Assembly: GCA_003141715.1 (NCBI GenBank)
Contig: PLNF01000111.1
Span: 1-46,365 of the forward strand
Reading direction: 5' to 3'
Length of the DNA: 46,365 nucleotides
Source of the DNA: Bacteroidales bacterium
GTDB lineage: Bacteria > Bacteroidota > Bacteroidia > Bacteroidales > VadinHA17
Within the stretch, counting starts at the first letter, position 1; each line of letters starts with the position of its first letter. Both the position numbers and the translations under genes were made by a program. The notes beneath the pieces are model-generated. The model had not been told where the DNA came from and did no database searches. It was given only the letters and a program-made list of their open reading frames with translations. Positions 8,954-16,397 of this stretch are shown piece by piece.

Positions 8954-9330
8954 TATTTTGTTTTTTGTTTTTTGACTTCACCTTCCATTATTTTCATAAT
9001 CTCTTCCATTTCCTTCACAGAAATGCTTTTTTCTTTTGCAAAAAAGCTGACCATCTTTTCAAAGGAGTTTGAAAAATAGTCATTTACAAACGTGTTGAGA
9101 TGAGTTTTGGAATATTCGTTTTTTGAAACAACCGGAAAGTATTCATGCGTCCTTCCGTAGGCTTTGTGAGAAACAAAACCTTTATCCTGTAAGATTCTGA
9201 CAATCGTACTAATTGTATTATATGCAGGTTTTGGTTCATCAAAGTGTTCGAGTATTTCTTTCACAAACCCCTTTTTTATCTTCCAAAGAACCTGCATCAC
9301 TTCCTCTTCAGCCCTGGTTAATTCTCTCAT
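8953..9330 (-). CDS. BlaI/MecI/CopY-family transcriptional repressor
   Basis: A 125-residue winged-helix repressor. LTRAEEEVMQVLWK opens the DNA-binding domain, AYNTISTIVRILQDKGFVSH is the recognition helix and wing, and the C-terminal half (about 80-125) is the helical dimerization region. In relatives, the paired M56 protease inactivates the repressor by cleavage between the two halves. It is the first gene of a two-gene operon with the BlaR1-like protease. The palindrome between the -33 and -7 boxes of its own promoter implies autoregulation, and the same site at the tonB promoter implies that gene is also in its regulon. Confidence 0.93.
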   Translation of the reverse strand: MRELTRAEEEVMQVLWKIKKGFVKEILEHFDEPKPAYNTISTIVRILQDKGFVSHKAYGRTHEYFPVVSKNEYSKTHLNTFVNDYFSNSFEKMVSFFAKEKSISVKEMEEIMKIMEGEVKKQKTK

Positions 9331-9399
9331 ATCTAATTTATTAATTCTAAATTCGTTTGTTCAAATGTTTTTAATTTGGTTGTCCACATTAAACCATAC

Positions 9400-9430
9400 C
9401 AAATGTACAACGAATAGATTAGTTATGCAA
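9400..9430 (-). promoter_or_regulatory. blaI promoter with predicted BlaI operator
   Basis: On the minus strand TTG (9428-9430), a 20-base spacer and TACATTTG (9400-9407) give an exact consensus promoter, with a leader of about 60 bases to the blaI ATG. The spacer holds the palindrome AACGAATAGATTAGTT (9409-9424), with the symmetric pattern AACnAATnnATTnGTT. Its layout is identical to the tonB promoter. Confidence 0.8.
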
Positions 9431-9512
9431 CCAGAAGAGCAATTATTTTCAATATGATGCATAAAAATATATTGAGACAATCCTGAACAATGGAGACAGC
9501 CAAAGATGTTAA

Positions 9513-9697
9513 GTAGGGGATTCCTCGCTTCCGCTCGGAATGAGAAATCTCACCCTGACAGCAAAAGAAAATTACGAGAAAGAATCTGATCGTTTTTATA
9601 ATCATGAATTTGCTGAAATCGAAGAATCCCGGAGGGATTCCATCAATTTTAGATACAGTTATTCTGATAGCCATGAACCACGGAGTGGTTCCATAAT
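9513..9697. repeat. Repeat-derived spacer with two covarying hairpins
   Basis: The 466-base spacer between blaI and the permease gene (9331-9796) holds no convincing gene. At 9624 and 9675 two units with a 51-base period each start with a 7-base-pair hairpin closed by a GGA loop: GAATCCC-GGA-GGGATTC, then GAACCAC-GGA-GTGGTTC, each followed by a CAT(C)AATTT-like segment. The stems differ at two positions with matching changes in the opposite arm. Upstream (about 9518-9539) is another imperfect palindrome, ATTCC...GGAAT, with a CGCTTCCG core. All look like interspersed intergenic elements. Confidence 0.6.
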
Positions 9698-9796
9698 TTC
9701 TAATTTATCAAATTATACGATTTCTGATTTCAATGAAAAGGAAAAAAAGTGTACTTTTAGTTTTTTATTATTGACACACAGCCGGAGATACTATAA

Positions 9797-11053
9797 ATGA
9801 AGAAAAGTATACTAAAAATAGCCATTTTCAAGGAAAACCTGAAGATTTCATTTCGCGCAATCAGGTCAAACAAGGTGAGGGCTATCCTTACAATTTGTAT
9901 AATAGCTGTCGGGATTATGGCACTCGTGGGGATTCTTACAGCGATTGATGCGATAAAATCGTCCCTTACAAATCAGTTTACAATGATGGGTGCGAACTCA
10001 TTCACAATAACTTCGCGTGGAATGAATATTCAGGTTGGTAACGATAGATACAGGGCAAAAAATTTTTCAAGGATATCTTACAGGGAAGCAGAGGAGTTTA
10101 AAACTCGTTTTACAGAAGCAGCATGGGTTGCCGTTTCGTTTAATGCATCCGGTTTAACAACTGTTAAATATGGTTCCGCAAAGACAAATCCGAATGTTAA
10201 TCTGACTGGTATTGATGAGAACCATCTTTCAGTTTCGGGATATGAGATTGAGTCGGGAAGAAATTTCAGTGCTGATGAGGTTCAACAAATTCGTCACTAT
10301 GTACTTATAGGCTCAGATATTGTGAAGGATCTGTTTCCTTCCGGTGTTGACCCACTGGGTAAGGAAATAACAGTTGCCGGGTTAAAACTTCAGGTATCAG
10401 GTGTTCTTAAAAGTAAGGGTTCGGGTATAGGTAACCCGGATCGTGTTTGTTTTATGCCTATCACAACAGCCCGTGAATACTTTTCACAACCAAATATGAC
10501 TTTTAATATAACTATTATGCCAATGAACCCTGTTAATCTGGATATGATGACCGGGGAAGCAGAAGCAGTATTCAGAACAGTTCGTAATCTTAATCCAAGA
10601 GACGAATCGGATTTTAATATTTCAAAAAGCGACAATATTGTCAATATGCTTCTCAAGAACCTCAGATTTGTCACACTTGCTGCTACAATTATTGGTATTG
10701 TCACATTATTCGGGGCTGCAGTCGGACTTATGAATATAATGCTTGTTTCCGTTACTGAACGAACACGCGAAATTGGAGTCAGGAAAGCTATAGGTGCAAA
10801 GACCCAGACAATTAAGTATCAATTCCTTTTTGAATCGATAATGATAGGTCAGCTGGGTGGTGTTTTTGGAATTATTCTTGGTATACTTATCGGAAATGCA
10901 GTATCTTCAATGCTGAGATCAAGTTTTGTTATTCCCTGGGTTTGGGTATTGACTGGAATAGTTGTCTGTTTTATTGTAGGTGTTGTTTCCGGATATGCAC
11001 CGGCGGTAAAAGCGGCTAATATTGATCCAATTGAGGCTTTAAGGTATGAATAA
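9797..11053 (+). CDS. ABC transporter permease, MacB/FtsX type
   Basis: A 418-residue inner-membrane permease. One membrane helix (about 28-50) is followed by a large periplasmic MacB_PCD domain (about 52-270) and three C-terminal helices (about 290-315, 340-365, 378-400) of the FtsX fold. The cytoplasmic motif [20 protein letters not shown] is diagnostic and [11 protein letters not shown] is the usual C-terminus. Such permeases export macrolides, lipoproteins or peptides with a separate LolD/MacB-type ATPase and a periplasmic adaptor. Neither is adjacent, so partners must be encoded elsewhere. The ATG at 9797 is chosen because it directly precedes the amphipathic N-terminus. The SiaC-like gene follows after 11 bases. 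Confidence 0.9.
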   Translation: MKKSILKIAIFKENLKISFRAIRSNKVRAILTICIIAVGIMALVGILTAIDAIKSSLTNQFTMMGANSFTITSRGMNIQVGNDRYRAKNFSRISYREAEEFKTRFTEAAWVAVSFNASGLTTVKYGSAKTNPNVNLTGIDENHLSVSGYEIESGRNFSADEVQQIRHYVLIGSDIVKDLFPSGVDPLGKEITVAGLKLQVSGVLKSKGSGIGNPDRVCFMPITTAREYFSQPNMTFNITIMPMNPVNLDMMTGEAEAVFRTVRNLNPRDESDFNISKSDNIVNMLLKNLRFVTLAATIIGIVTLFGAAVGLMNIMLVSVTERTREIGVRKAIGAKTQTIKYQFLFESIMIGQLGGVFGIILGILIGNAVSSMLRSSFVIPWVWVLTGIVVCFIVGVVSGYAPAVKAANIDPIEALRYE

Positions 11054-11064
11054 AATATCAGAAT

Positions 11065-11442
11065 ATGGAAAAATTTATAATTCAGGAAGAGTTAAAAAAC
11101 TGTCCGGGTATTGCTTATTATCCCGATATAAACAAACTTGAACTGGTCGGACGTTCCATCCCTGAAAATCCAGAGCTTATCTTCCGCCGTCTGGAAGAAT
11201 GGCTTACCATTCATTTTGAAAAGAATAACGGGCTGGATGTCAATATTCAACTGGAATATATTAACAGCGGCTCCTCTAAGTATCTTTATGAAATACTTAA
11301 AAGATTAACTGGATACGGGAGATCTGGTAAGCATGTTACGATGAAGTGGCTTTATGAAGAAGACGACGAAGGGATGCTGGAACTTGGTGAACATTATCGT
11401 GATACGGCAGGTATTCCGCTGGAAATTAATATGATAGTATAA
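11065..11442 (+). CDS. SiaC-family regulatory phosphoprotein (DUF1987)
   Basis: A small cytoplasmic protein of 125 residues, recognised by the PGIAYYPDINKLELVGRSIPENP opening region, the LEEWL helix and LEYINSGSSKYLYEILKRL. In Pseudomonas, SiaC is reversibly phosphorylated on a threonine by the kinase SiaB and the phosphatase SiaA, and when unphosphorylated it activates the diguanylate cyclase SiaD. Here the equivalent region is the Ser-rich NSGSSKYL (67-74). No siaA, siaB or siaD is present nearby, so its partner is unknown. It is probably cotranscribed with the permease and ends at a strong hairpin. Confidence 0.75.
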   Translation: MEKFIIQEELKNCPGIAYYPDINKLELVGRSIPENPELIFRRLEEWLTIHFEKNNGLDVNIQLEYINSGSSKYLYEILKRLTGYGRSGKHVTMKWLYEEDDEGMLELGEHYRDTAGIPLEINMIV

Positions 11443-11447
11443 AATTC

Positions 11448-11475
11448 GAAGGGACGTTGCACGCAATGTCCCTTC
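11448..11475 (+). terminator. Palindromic terminator after the SiaC-like gene
   Basis: GAAGGGACGTTGC and GCAATGTCCCTTC pair over 12-13 positions with one G-T pair, followed by TTTTA. It lies 6 bases after the stop and can work in the plus direction. It belongs to the same palindrome family as the next element. Confidence 0.8.
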
Positions 11476-11489
11476 TTTTATACGGTAAT

Positions 11490-11514
11490 GACGTTGCATG
11501 CAACGTCCCTTCTT

Positions 11515-11516
<2 letters not shown>
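11490..11516. terminator. Second palindromic terminator before the gapA stop
   Basis: GACGTTGCATGCAACGTC (11490-11507) is a perfect 18-base palindrome followed by CCTTCTTTTA, repeating the tail of the previous hairpin. The two form a tandem pair between the convergent SiaC-like gene and gapA. Confidence 0.7.
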
Positions 11517-12540
<1,024 letters not shown>

Positions 12541-12556
12541 TTAATAAATTGACTCA

Positions 12557-12586
12557 CAAAAATAGTATTTTCCCCGGAAAAGTCAA
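12557..12586 (-). promoter_or_regulatory. gapA promoter with spacer palindrome
   Basis: On the minus strand TTG (12584-12586), 19 bases and TATTTTTG (12557-12564) match the consensus exactly. The spacer contains TTTTCC-CC-GGAAAA (12568-12581), a 6-base inverted repeat centred between the two boxes, which could be an operator for an unidentified regulator of glycolysis. Confidence 0.65.
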
Positions 12587-12599
12587 GAGTTAAAAAAGA

Positions 12600-13397
12600 T
12601 CAATTATTCTTTTTTCTCCTGAATATATTTGAAAGCTTATTTGATTCAGGATCAAGAGGGTCTAATATCACACCGAACCTGTAACTGACAAACAGTGAAA
12701 AAAACAGGTATTTGTTATCGGAACCGGCCATTATTGGTATCTTCTTAGGAAAAGCATTGACCTGGGCTCCAAATTCTATAGCATGAATTATCTTATCCTC
12801 TTTACTATATTCAAAATTGAATCCTCCTTTAGCATATAATCCAGGCATTATTTTTGTTTCGTCCAGTCCTTTTATAAAGGAAGCTCTGCTGTAAATATCC
12901 TGAGATGAAGCGATTGAAGCATCAAATTTTTCCTCTATAATTTCATATTCAGTAGCTGAAATAAGACGATATACTTTGTAATAGATTGGTTTGTATATTG
13001 CCAAAACTGGTCCTGCCGAATAGAAATATCTGACAGCTATTCCACCCAGATCAGCTTTTTTAAAAATTTCATGTTGACGTCCTATACCTGATCTCAGGTA
13101 AAAAGTTGAATTGAGCTTGCCAAATATAAAAGAACCACCCCCTAGCTGTTGACTGGATTGTCTATATTCTTTAACTAGCTTTAGATTTCCGGCATCGATT
13201 TCGAATATATTCTTATTACGATAATCAATTCTTTTAGCACCACGGTAACTGAATCCTATACCATCAGAATTAAGGAGGATAGCAAATGATTTTTCGTTAC
13301 GGAAAAAAACCTTCTGCTGCTCATCTAATTCACCCTGTGCAAACAATGATATTGTACCAAATAAAACTACTACCGCTAGTATAAGCAGCTTTTTCAT
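12600..13397 (-). CDS. Secreted outer-membrane-type protein of unknown function
   Basis: A 265-residue protein with a clear signal peptide (MKKLLILAVVVLFGTISLFAQ, cleavage after about residue 20). The rest alternates polar and aromatic residues in short strands (for example FAILLNSDGIGFSYR, HAIEFGAQVNAF, YLFFSLFVSYRFGVIL), as expected for a small outer-membrane beta barrel. It ends with a basic tail. I do not recognise a named family. It follows the 45-residue lipoprotein gene by 49 bases and may share its promoter. Confidence 0.6.
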   Translation of the reverse strand: MKKLLILAVVVLFGTISLFAQGELDEQQKVFFRNEKSFAILLNSDGIGFSYRGAKRIDYRNKNIFEIDAGNLKLVKEYRQSSQQLGGGSFIFGKLNSTFYLRSGIGRQHEIFKKADLGGIAVRYFYSAGPVLAIYKPIYYKVYRLISATEYEIIEEKFDASIASSQDIYSRASFIKGLDETKIMPGLYAKGGFNFEYSKEDKIIHAIEFGAQVNAFPKKIPIMAGSDNKYLFFSLFVSYRFGVILDPLDPESNKLSNIFRRKKNN

Positions 13398-13446
13398 TTT
13401 TTTGCTAACTTATAAAGTTGGATGAATCAAAAGAACTATGCAGAAT

Positions 13447-13584
13447 TCAGACATTCTTCCCTGTCTGCTCTGTATTAGCTTTGGCATGACCCTTGGAATA
13501 AGCAGGGCATTCCTTCTTATTGCATGAACTGACAACAATCGCAGTAACAAAAGTAACAAGAAGTATAACAGCAATCTTTTTCAT
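13447..13584 (-). CDS. Small lipoprotein, 45 residues
   Basis: A short gene from ATG 13584 to TGA 13447. It has a basic start (MKK), a hydrophobic run (IAVILLVTFVTAIVVS) and the lipobox VSSC with Cys21, so the mature product is a 25-residue lipopeptide, NKKECPAYSKGHAKANTEQT and four more residues. The CPAYS motif recurs at the C-terminus of small Bacteroidota envelope proteins. A consensus promoter (TTG-N18-TATTTTTG) lies 24-52 bases upstream, which supports expression. Function unknown. Confidence 0.75.
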   Translation of the reverse strand: MKKIAVILLVTFVTAIVVSSCNKKECPAYSKGHAKANTEQTGKNV

Positions 13585-13607
13585 ATCGATTCAATAATAT
13601 TAATGTA

Positions 13608-13636
13608 CAAAAATATACTTTTCATTCTAAAAACAA
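13608..13636 (-). promoter_or_regulatory. Promoter of the small lipoprotein gene
   Basis: On the minus strand TTG (13634-13636), 18 bases and TATTTTTG (13608-13615) match the consensus. A second TATTTTTG stands at 13646-13653 without a partner. The 163-base spacer also separates this unit from the divergent msrBA gene, for which I see no equally good promoter. Confidence 0.6.
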
Positions 13637-13748
13637 TCTTTATGCCAAAAATATTATATTTTGGGACAAATAAATCTGTAAAGTGGTTTACAAGTCAACA
13701 TTTTTACATTGTATTTGTTTGTTAACATAAGCGTATAAAAAATGATCT

Positions 13749-14681
13749 ATGAGTACAAGATTTGCTATTATAACATTATTAATCTATTTTAACGGTATGA
13801 GTGAAAAATCTTATTCACAGGAAAATTTAAAATTTTATGATCTTACAAAAGCTGAGTCACATATTATAAACGATAAAGGTACTGAGACTCCTTTTACAGG
13901 AAAGTATACCAATTTCAAGGAAAAAGGTACGTATGTCTGTAAAAAATGTGGAACTGCACTCTATTATTCCTCAGATAAATTTGAATCAGACTGCGGATGG
14001 CCGAGTTTTGATGATGAAATAAAAGGCGCTGTTGTCAGGATCCCTGACCCCGATGGTATCAGAACTGAAATCGAATGTGCAAACTGCGGAGCTCATCTGG
14101 GACATGTTTTTACCGGTGAGCATTTGACCGCTAAAAATGTACGCAATTGCGTTAATTCTATGTCACTCGAATTTTTACCTGCTAAGCTTGAAGCTGGAAG
14201 ATACGGAACAGCCATTTTTGCCGGTGGATGCTTCTGGGGCGTTGATTATTTCCTGAAGAAAGCTCCTGGTGTAATTTCAGTTACTTCCGGGTATACGGGC
14301 GGAACTGTGAAAAATCCTACTTATCAGGAGGTTTGCACAGGTAATACTGGTCATGCAGAAGCTGTTAAAGTAGTCTATGATCCGCAAAAAACTTCCTATG
14401 AGAAGCTGCTTAGACTTTTCCTTGAGATTCATGATCCTACCCAGGTTGGAGGACAAGGCCCGGATATAGGTGATCAGTACAGGTCAGAAATATTCTATCT
14501 GAATGATGATCAGAAAAATATAGCTGAGAACGACCTGAATATGCTGAGGGCCAAAGGTTTCAAAATTGCAACTGCTGTAACAAAAGCTTCAGAATTTTAT
14601 CCGGCTGAAGCCTATCACCAGGATTATTATTTCAAAAACGGCAAAGCACCATATTGCCATGCATACACCAAGAGGTTCTGA
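13749..14681 (+). CDS. msrBA: Secreted bifunctional methionine sulfoxide reductase MsrB-MsrA
   Basis: Repairs both stereoisomers of methionine sulfoxide in oxidised proteins. Residues 1-23 look like a signal peptide, so the enzyme probably works in the periplasm. MsrB comes first (about 28-145), with zinc-binding CKKC (64-67) and CANC (110-113) and catalytic Cys134 in VRNCVNSMSLEF. MsrA follows (about 152-308), with catalytic Cys161 in AGGCFWG, then VTSGYTGG, TGHAEAVKVVYDP and FYPAEAYHQDYY. The B-then-A order is one of the two known fusion orders. It stands alone, divergent from the small lipoprotein gene. Periplasmic export requires a reductant such as a DsbD-type relay, which is not adjacent. 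Confidence 0.95.
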   Translation: MSTRFAIITLLIYFNGMSEKSYSQENLKFYDLTKAESHIINDKGTETPFTGKYTNFKEKGTYVCKKCGTALYYSSDKFESDCGWPSFDDEIKGAVVRIPDPDGIRTEIECANCGAHLGHVFTGEHLTAKNVRNCVNSMSLEFLPAKLEAGRYGTAIFAGGCFWGVDYFLKKAPGVISVTSGYTGGTVKNPTYQEVCTGNTGHAEAVKVVYDPQKTSYEKLLRLFLEIHDPTQVGGQGPDIGDQYRSEIFYLNDDQKNIAENDLNMLRAKGFKIATAVTKASEFYPAEAYHQDYYFKNGKAPYCHAYTKRF

Positions 14682-14775
14682 AAAGACCTTTTTAACCGCA
14701 AAGCCCGAAGGTGTGAAGGAGTGGTTTATATTGTCAGTTTAAGTACATATTCCAAGATAAAAAGTAACTTATTTT

Positions 14776-14807
14776 TTGCCGGGAAGTCAGACAAACAGTT
14801 AACTTTA
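14776..14807 (+). promoter_or_regulatory. Candidate promoter of the cytochrome-SUMF1 operon
   Basis: TTG (14776-14778), 21 bases and TAACTTTA (14800-14807) fit the consensus with one mismatch at the last base of the -7 box. Transcription would start about 24 bases before the first ATG of the eight-gene operon. Confidence 0.4.
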
Positions 14808-14837
14808 ACAAGTTTTAATTGAATCTTCTCCGGGGAA

Positions 14838-16373
14838 ATGAATTTAAATAATCATCGAGGTAAGACTTTTGTTAAGCGAAGGACAAAGTTCTGGCTAATT
14901 CTTACCGGCTTTATTATAGGCCTGATTTTTCTGAAATCGGGAAAAACAGTATTATCTTATACCTCTTCCGATAAATATTGTGTCTCATGCCATATTCATC
15001 CAATGGCTGATCAAAGCTGGAAGCTGTCACCACATTTTAATAATCGAACAGGCAATATTGTACATTGTATTGATTGTCACCTCCCTCCTGAAGGACATGG
15101 ATATCTTTTTGCCAAAGCAAAACATGGGTTTAAAGATGTCTATGGATATTTCTTCAAGGACAGTGCAAAGATCAACTGGCAGGAAAAAAAGCTGCTCGAG
15201 AACGCTAAAGGATTAGTGTATGAAAAATCATGTCTCGAATGTCATCAGAACCTTTTTCCTGTAAAATTATCTCTGGATGGAGGCAACGCTCACCTTTTCT
15301 ACACTACCAGTAAAGAGCCGTTAAGCTGCATTAACTGTCATCTTAATGTTGGCCACTTTGACAAAAATGCTCTTCACGCTCACAATACAAATTTTGGTGT
15401 TACGTTAACACTAAATCAGGATCTGTACACAGAGCCTGCCAAGGTTGAAAAATTTGAAAATTTCAAAGAAAAAATACCCGGGACAAATGTGTCGTTTGAT
15501 ATGGTAGCAATTCCGGGTGGAAAATTTAAAATGGGCAGTCCTGACAATGAACCATTACGTAAAGAAGACGAGGGTCCCTTGCGAAAAGTTACCCTGTCAA
15601 AATTCTGGATAGCCAGAACAGAAGTGACCTGGGATGAATACATGGCCTTCTTCAGGGCAACCGGTTCGCAGGGAAGAACAGAAGGCCAGGTCGTCACCAG
15701 AAAGAACGTTGATGCTATCAGCGGTGCAACTCCTCCATGGGGCGCTCCTGACCAGGGTTGGGGAAAAGGTTCCAGACCTGCAATTACGATGTCGTGGCAT
15801 GCTGCTTCTGTCTATTGCCTGTGGCTGTCGAAAGTCACAGGCAAAAAGTACAGGTTACCAACTGAGGCTGAATGGGAATATGCCTGCCGGGGAGGAACTG
15901 AAACCCCGTATTTCTTTGTTGGCGACCCCCAAAAATTTACCTCTTCCGGTTTGTTAAAGAAGATTTTTGGTCCCGATACTGCCGGGATTGCTTCGAGAGT
16001 AGTTTATAAAGTAAATAGTTATTCAAGAACAAAAGAGCCTCAGTCAGTTAAAGAAAATCCATTCGGTTTGAAAAACATGCTCGGAAACGTTGCAGAGTTT
16101 TGTTTTGACTTCTATTCGCCCGATATATATAAGAAAGATTCGACAGAAGCAGTTAATCCACGTGGTCCTGTCAGCGGCCAGGAACATGTTATTCGGGGAG
16201 GTTCTTTTAAGAGTGATGCAAGGGATGTAAGAAGTGCATCGCGCGATTTCACTAAAACAAAGGCATGGCTGGTTACCGATCCACAAATGCCGAAGAGTAT
16301 ATGGTGGTATTCCGATTGTATCGATGTGGGATTCAGGGTTATATGTGAAGCTGATAGCACCATAGGAAAATAA
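14838..16373 (+). CDS. Tetraheme NapC/NrfH-like cytochrome c fused to a SUMF1 domain
   Basis: A 511-residue membrane-anchored protein. One helix (about 18-33) precedes four heme-binding CxxCH motifs at residues 48-52, 77-81, 132-136 and 164-168. The first two are spaced as in NapC/NrfH quinol dehydrogenases, with Met56 after the first heme as a possible ligand. From about 218 to 505 there is a SUMF1/formylglycine-generating-enzyme-like domain: MVAIPGGKFKMGSPDNE, TEVTWDEYMAFF, RLPTEAEWEYACRGG, GNVAEFCFDFY, VIRGGSFKSD and DVGFRVI. The two cysteines that catalyse formylglycine formation after RGGS are Ser and Ala here, so classic FGE activity is unlikely. It leads an operon with two Tat-exported dehydrogenases, which suggests a role in periplasmic electron transfer. 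Confidence 0.85.
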   Translation: MNLNNHRGKTFVKRRTKFWLILTGFIIGLIFLKSGKTVLSYTSSDKYCVSCHIHPMADQSWKLSPHFNNRTGNIVHCIDCHLPPEGHGYLFAKAKHGFKDVYGYFFKDSAKINWQEKKLLENAKGLVYEKSCLECHQNLFPVKLSLDGGNAHLFYTTSKEPLSCINCHLNVGHFDKNALHAHNTNFGVTLTLNQDLYTEPAKVEKFENFKEKIPGTNVSFDMVAIPGGKFKMGSPDNEPLRKEDEGPLRKVTLSKFWIARTEVTWDEYMAFFRATGSQGRTEGQVVTRKNVDAISGATPPWGAPDQGWGKGSRPAITMSWHAASVYCLWLSKVTGKKYRLPTEAEWEYACRGGTETPYFFVGDPQKFTSSGLLKKIFGPDTAGIASRVVYKVNSYSRTKEPQSVKENPFGLKNMLGNVAEFCFDFYSPDIYKKDSTEAVNPRGPVSGQEHVIRGGSFKSDARDVRSASRDFTKTKAWLVTDPQMPKSIWWYSDCIDVGFRVICEADSTIGK

Positions 16374-16397
16374 AAAGAATATTTTAACAGGAAATAT

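Noticed and set aside
7598..9330. Beta-lactam resistance locus
   Set aside because: The M56 protein lacks a penicillin-binding sensor and no beta-lactamase gene is present.
9423..9674. Minus-strand open reading frame of 83 codons in the same spacer
   Set aside because: It covers the same repeats in antisense and would start inside a hairpin unit; no promoter or family match.
9540..9800. Plus-strand open reading frame of 86 codons between blaI and the permease gene
   Set aside because: Most of it is translated hairpin repeats, with no recognisable domain, and it overlaps the permease start; it is a repeat-derived frame.
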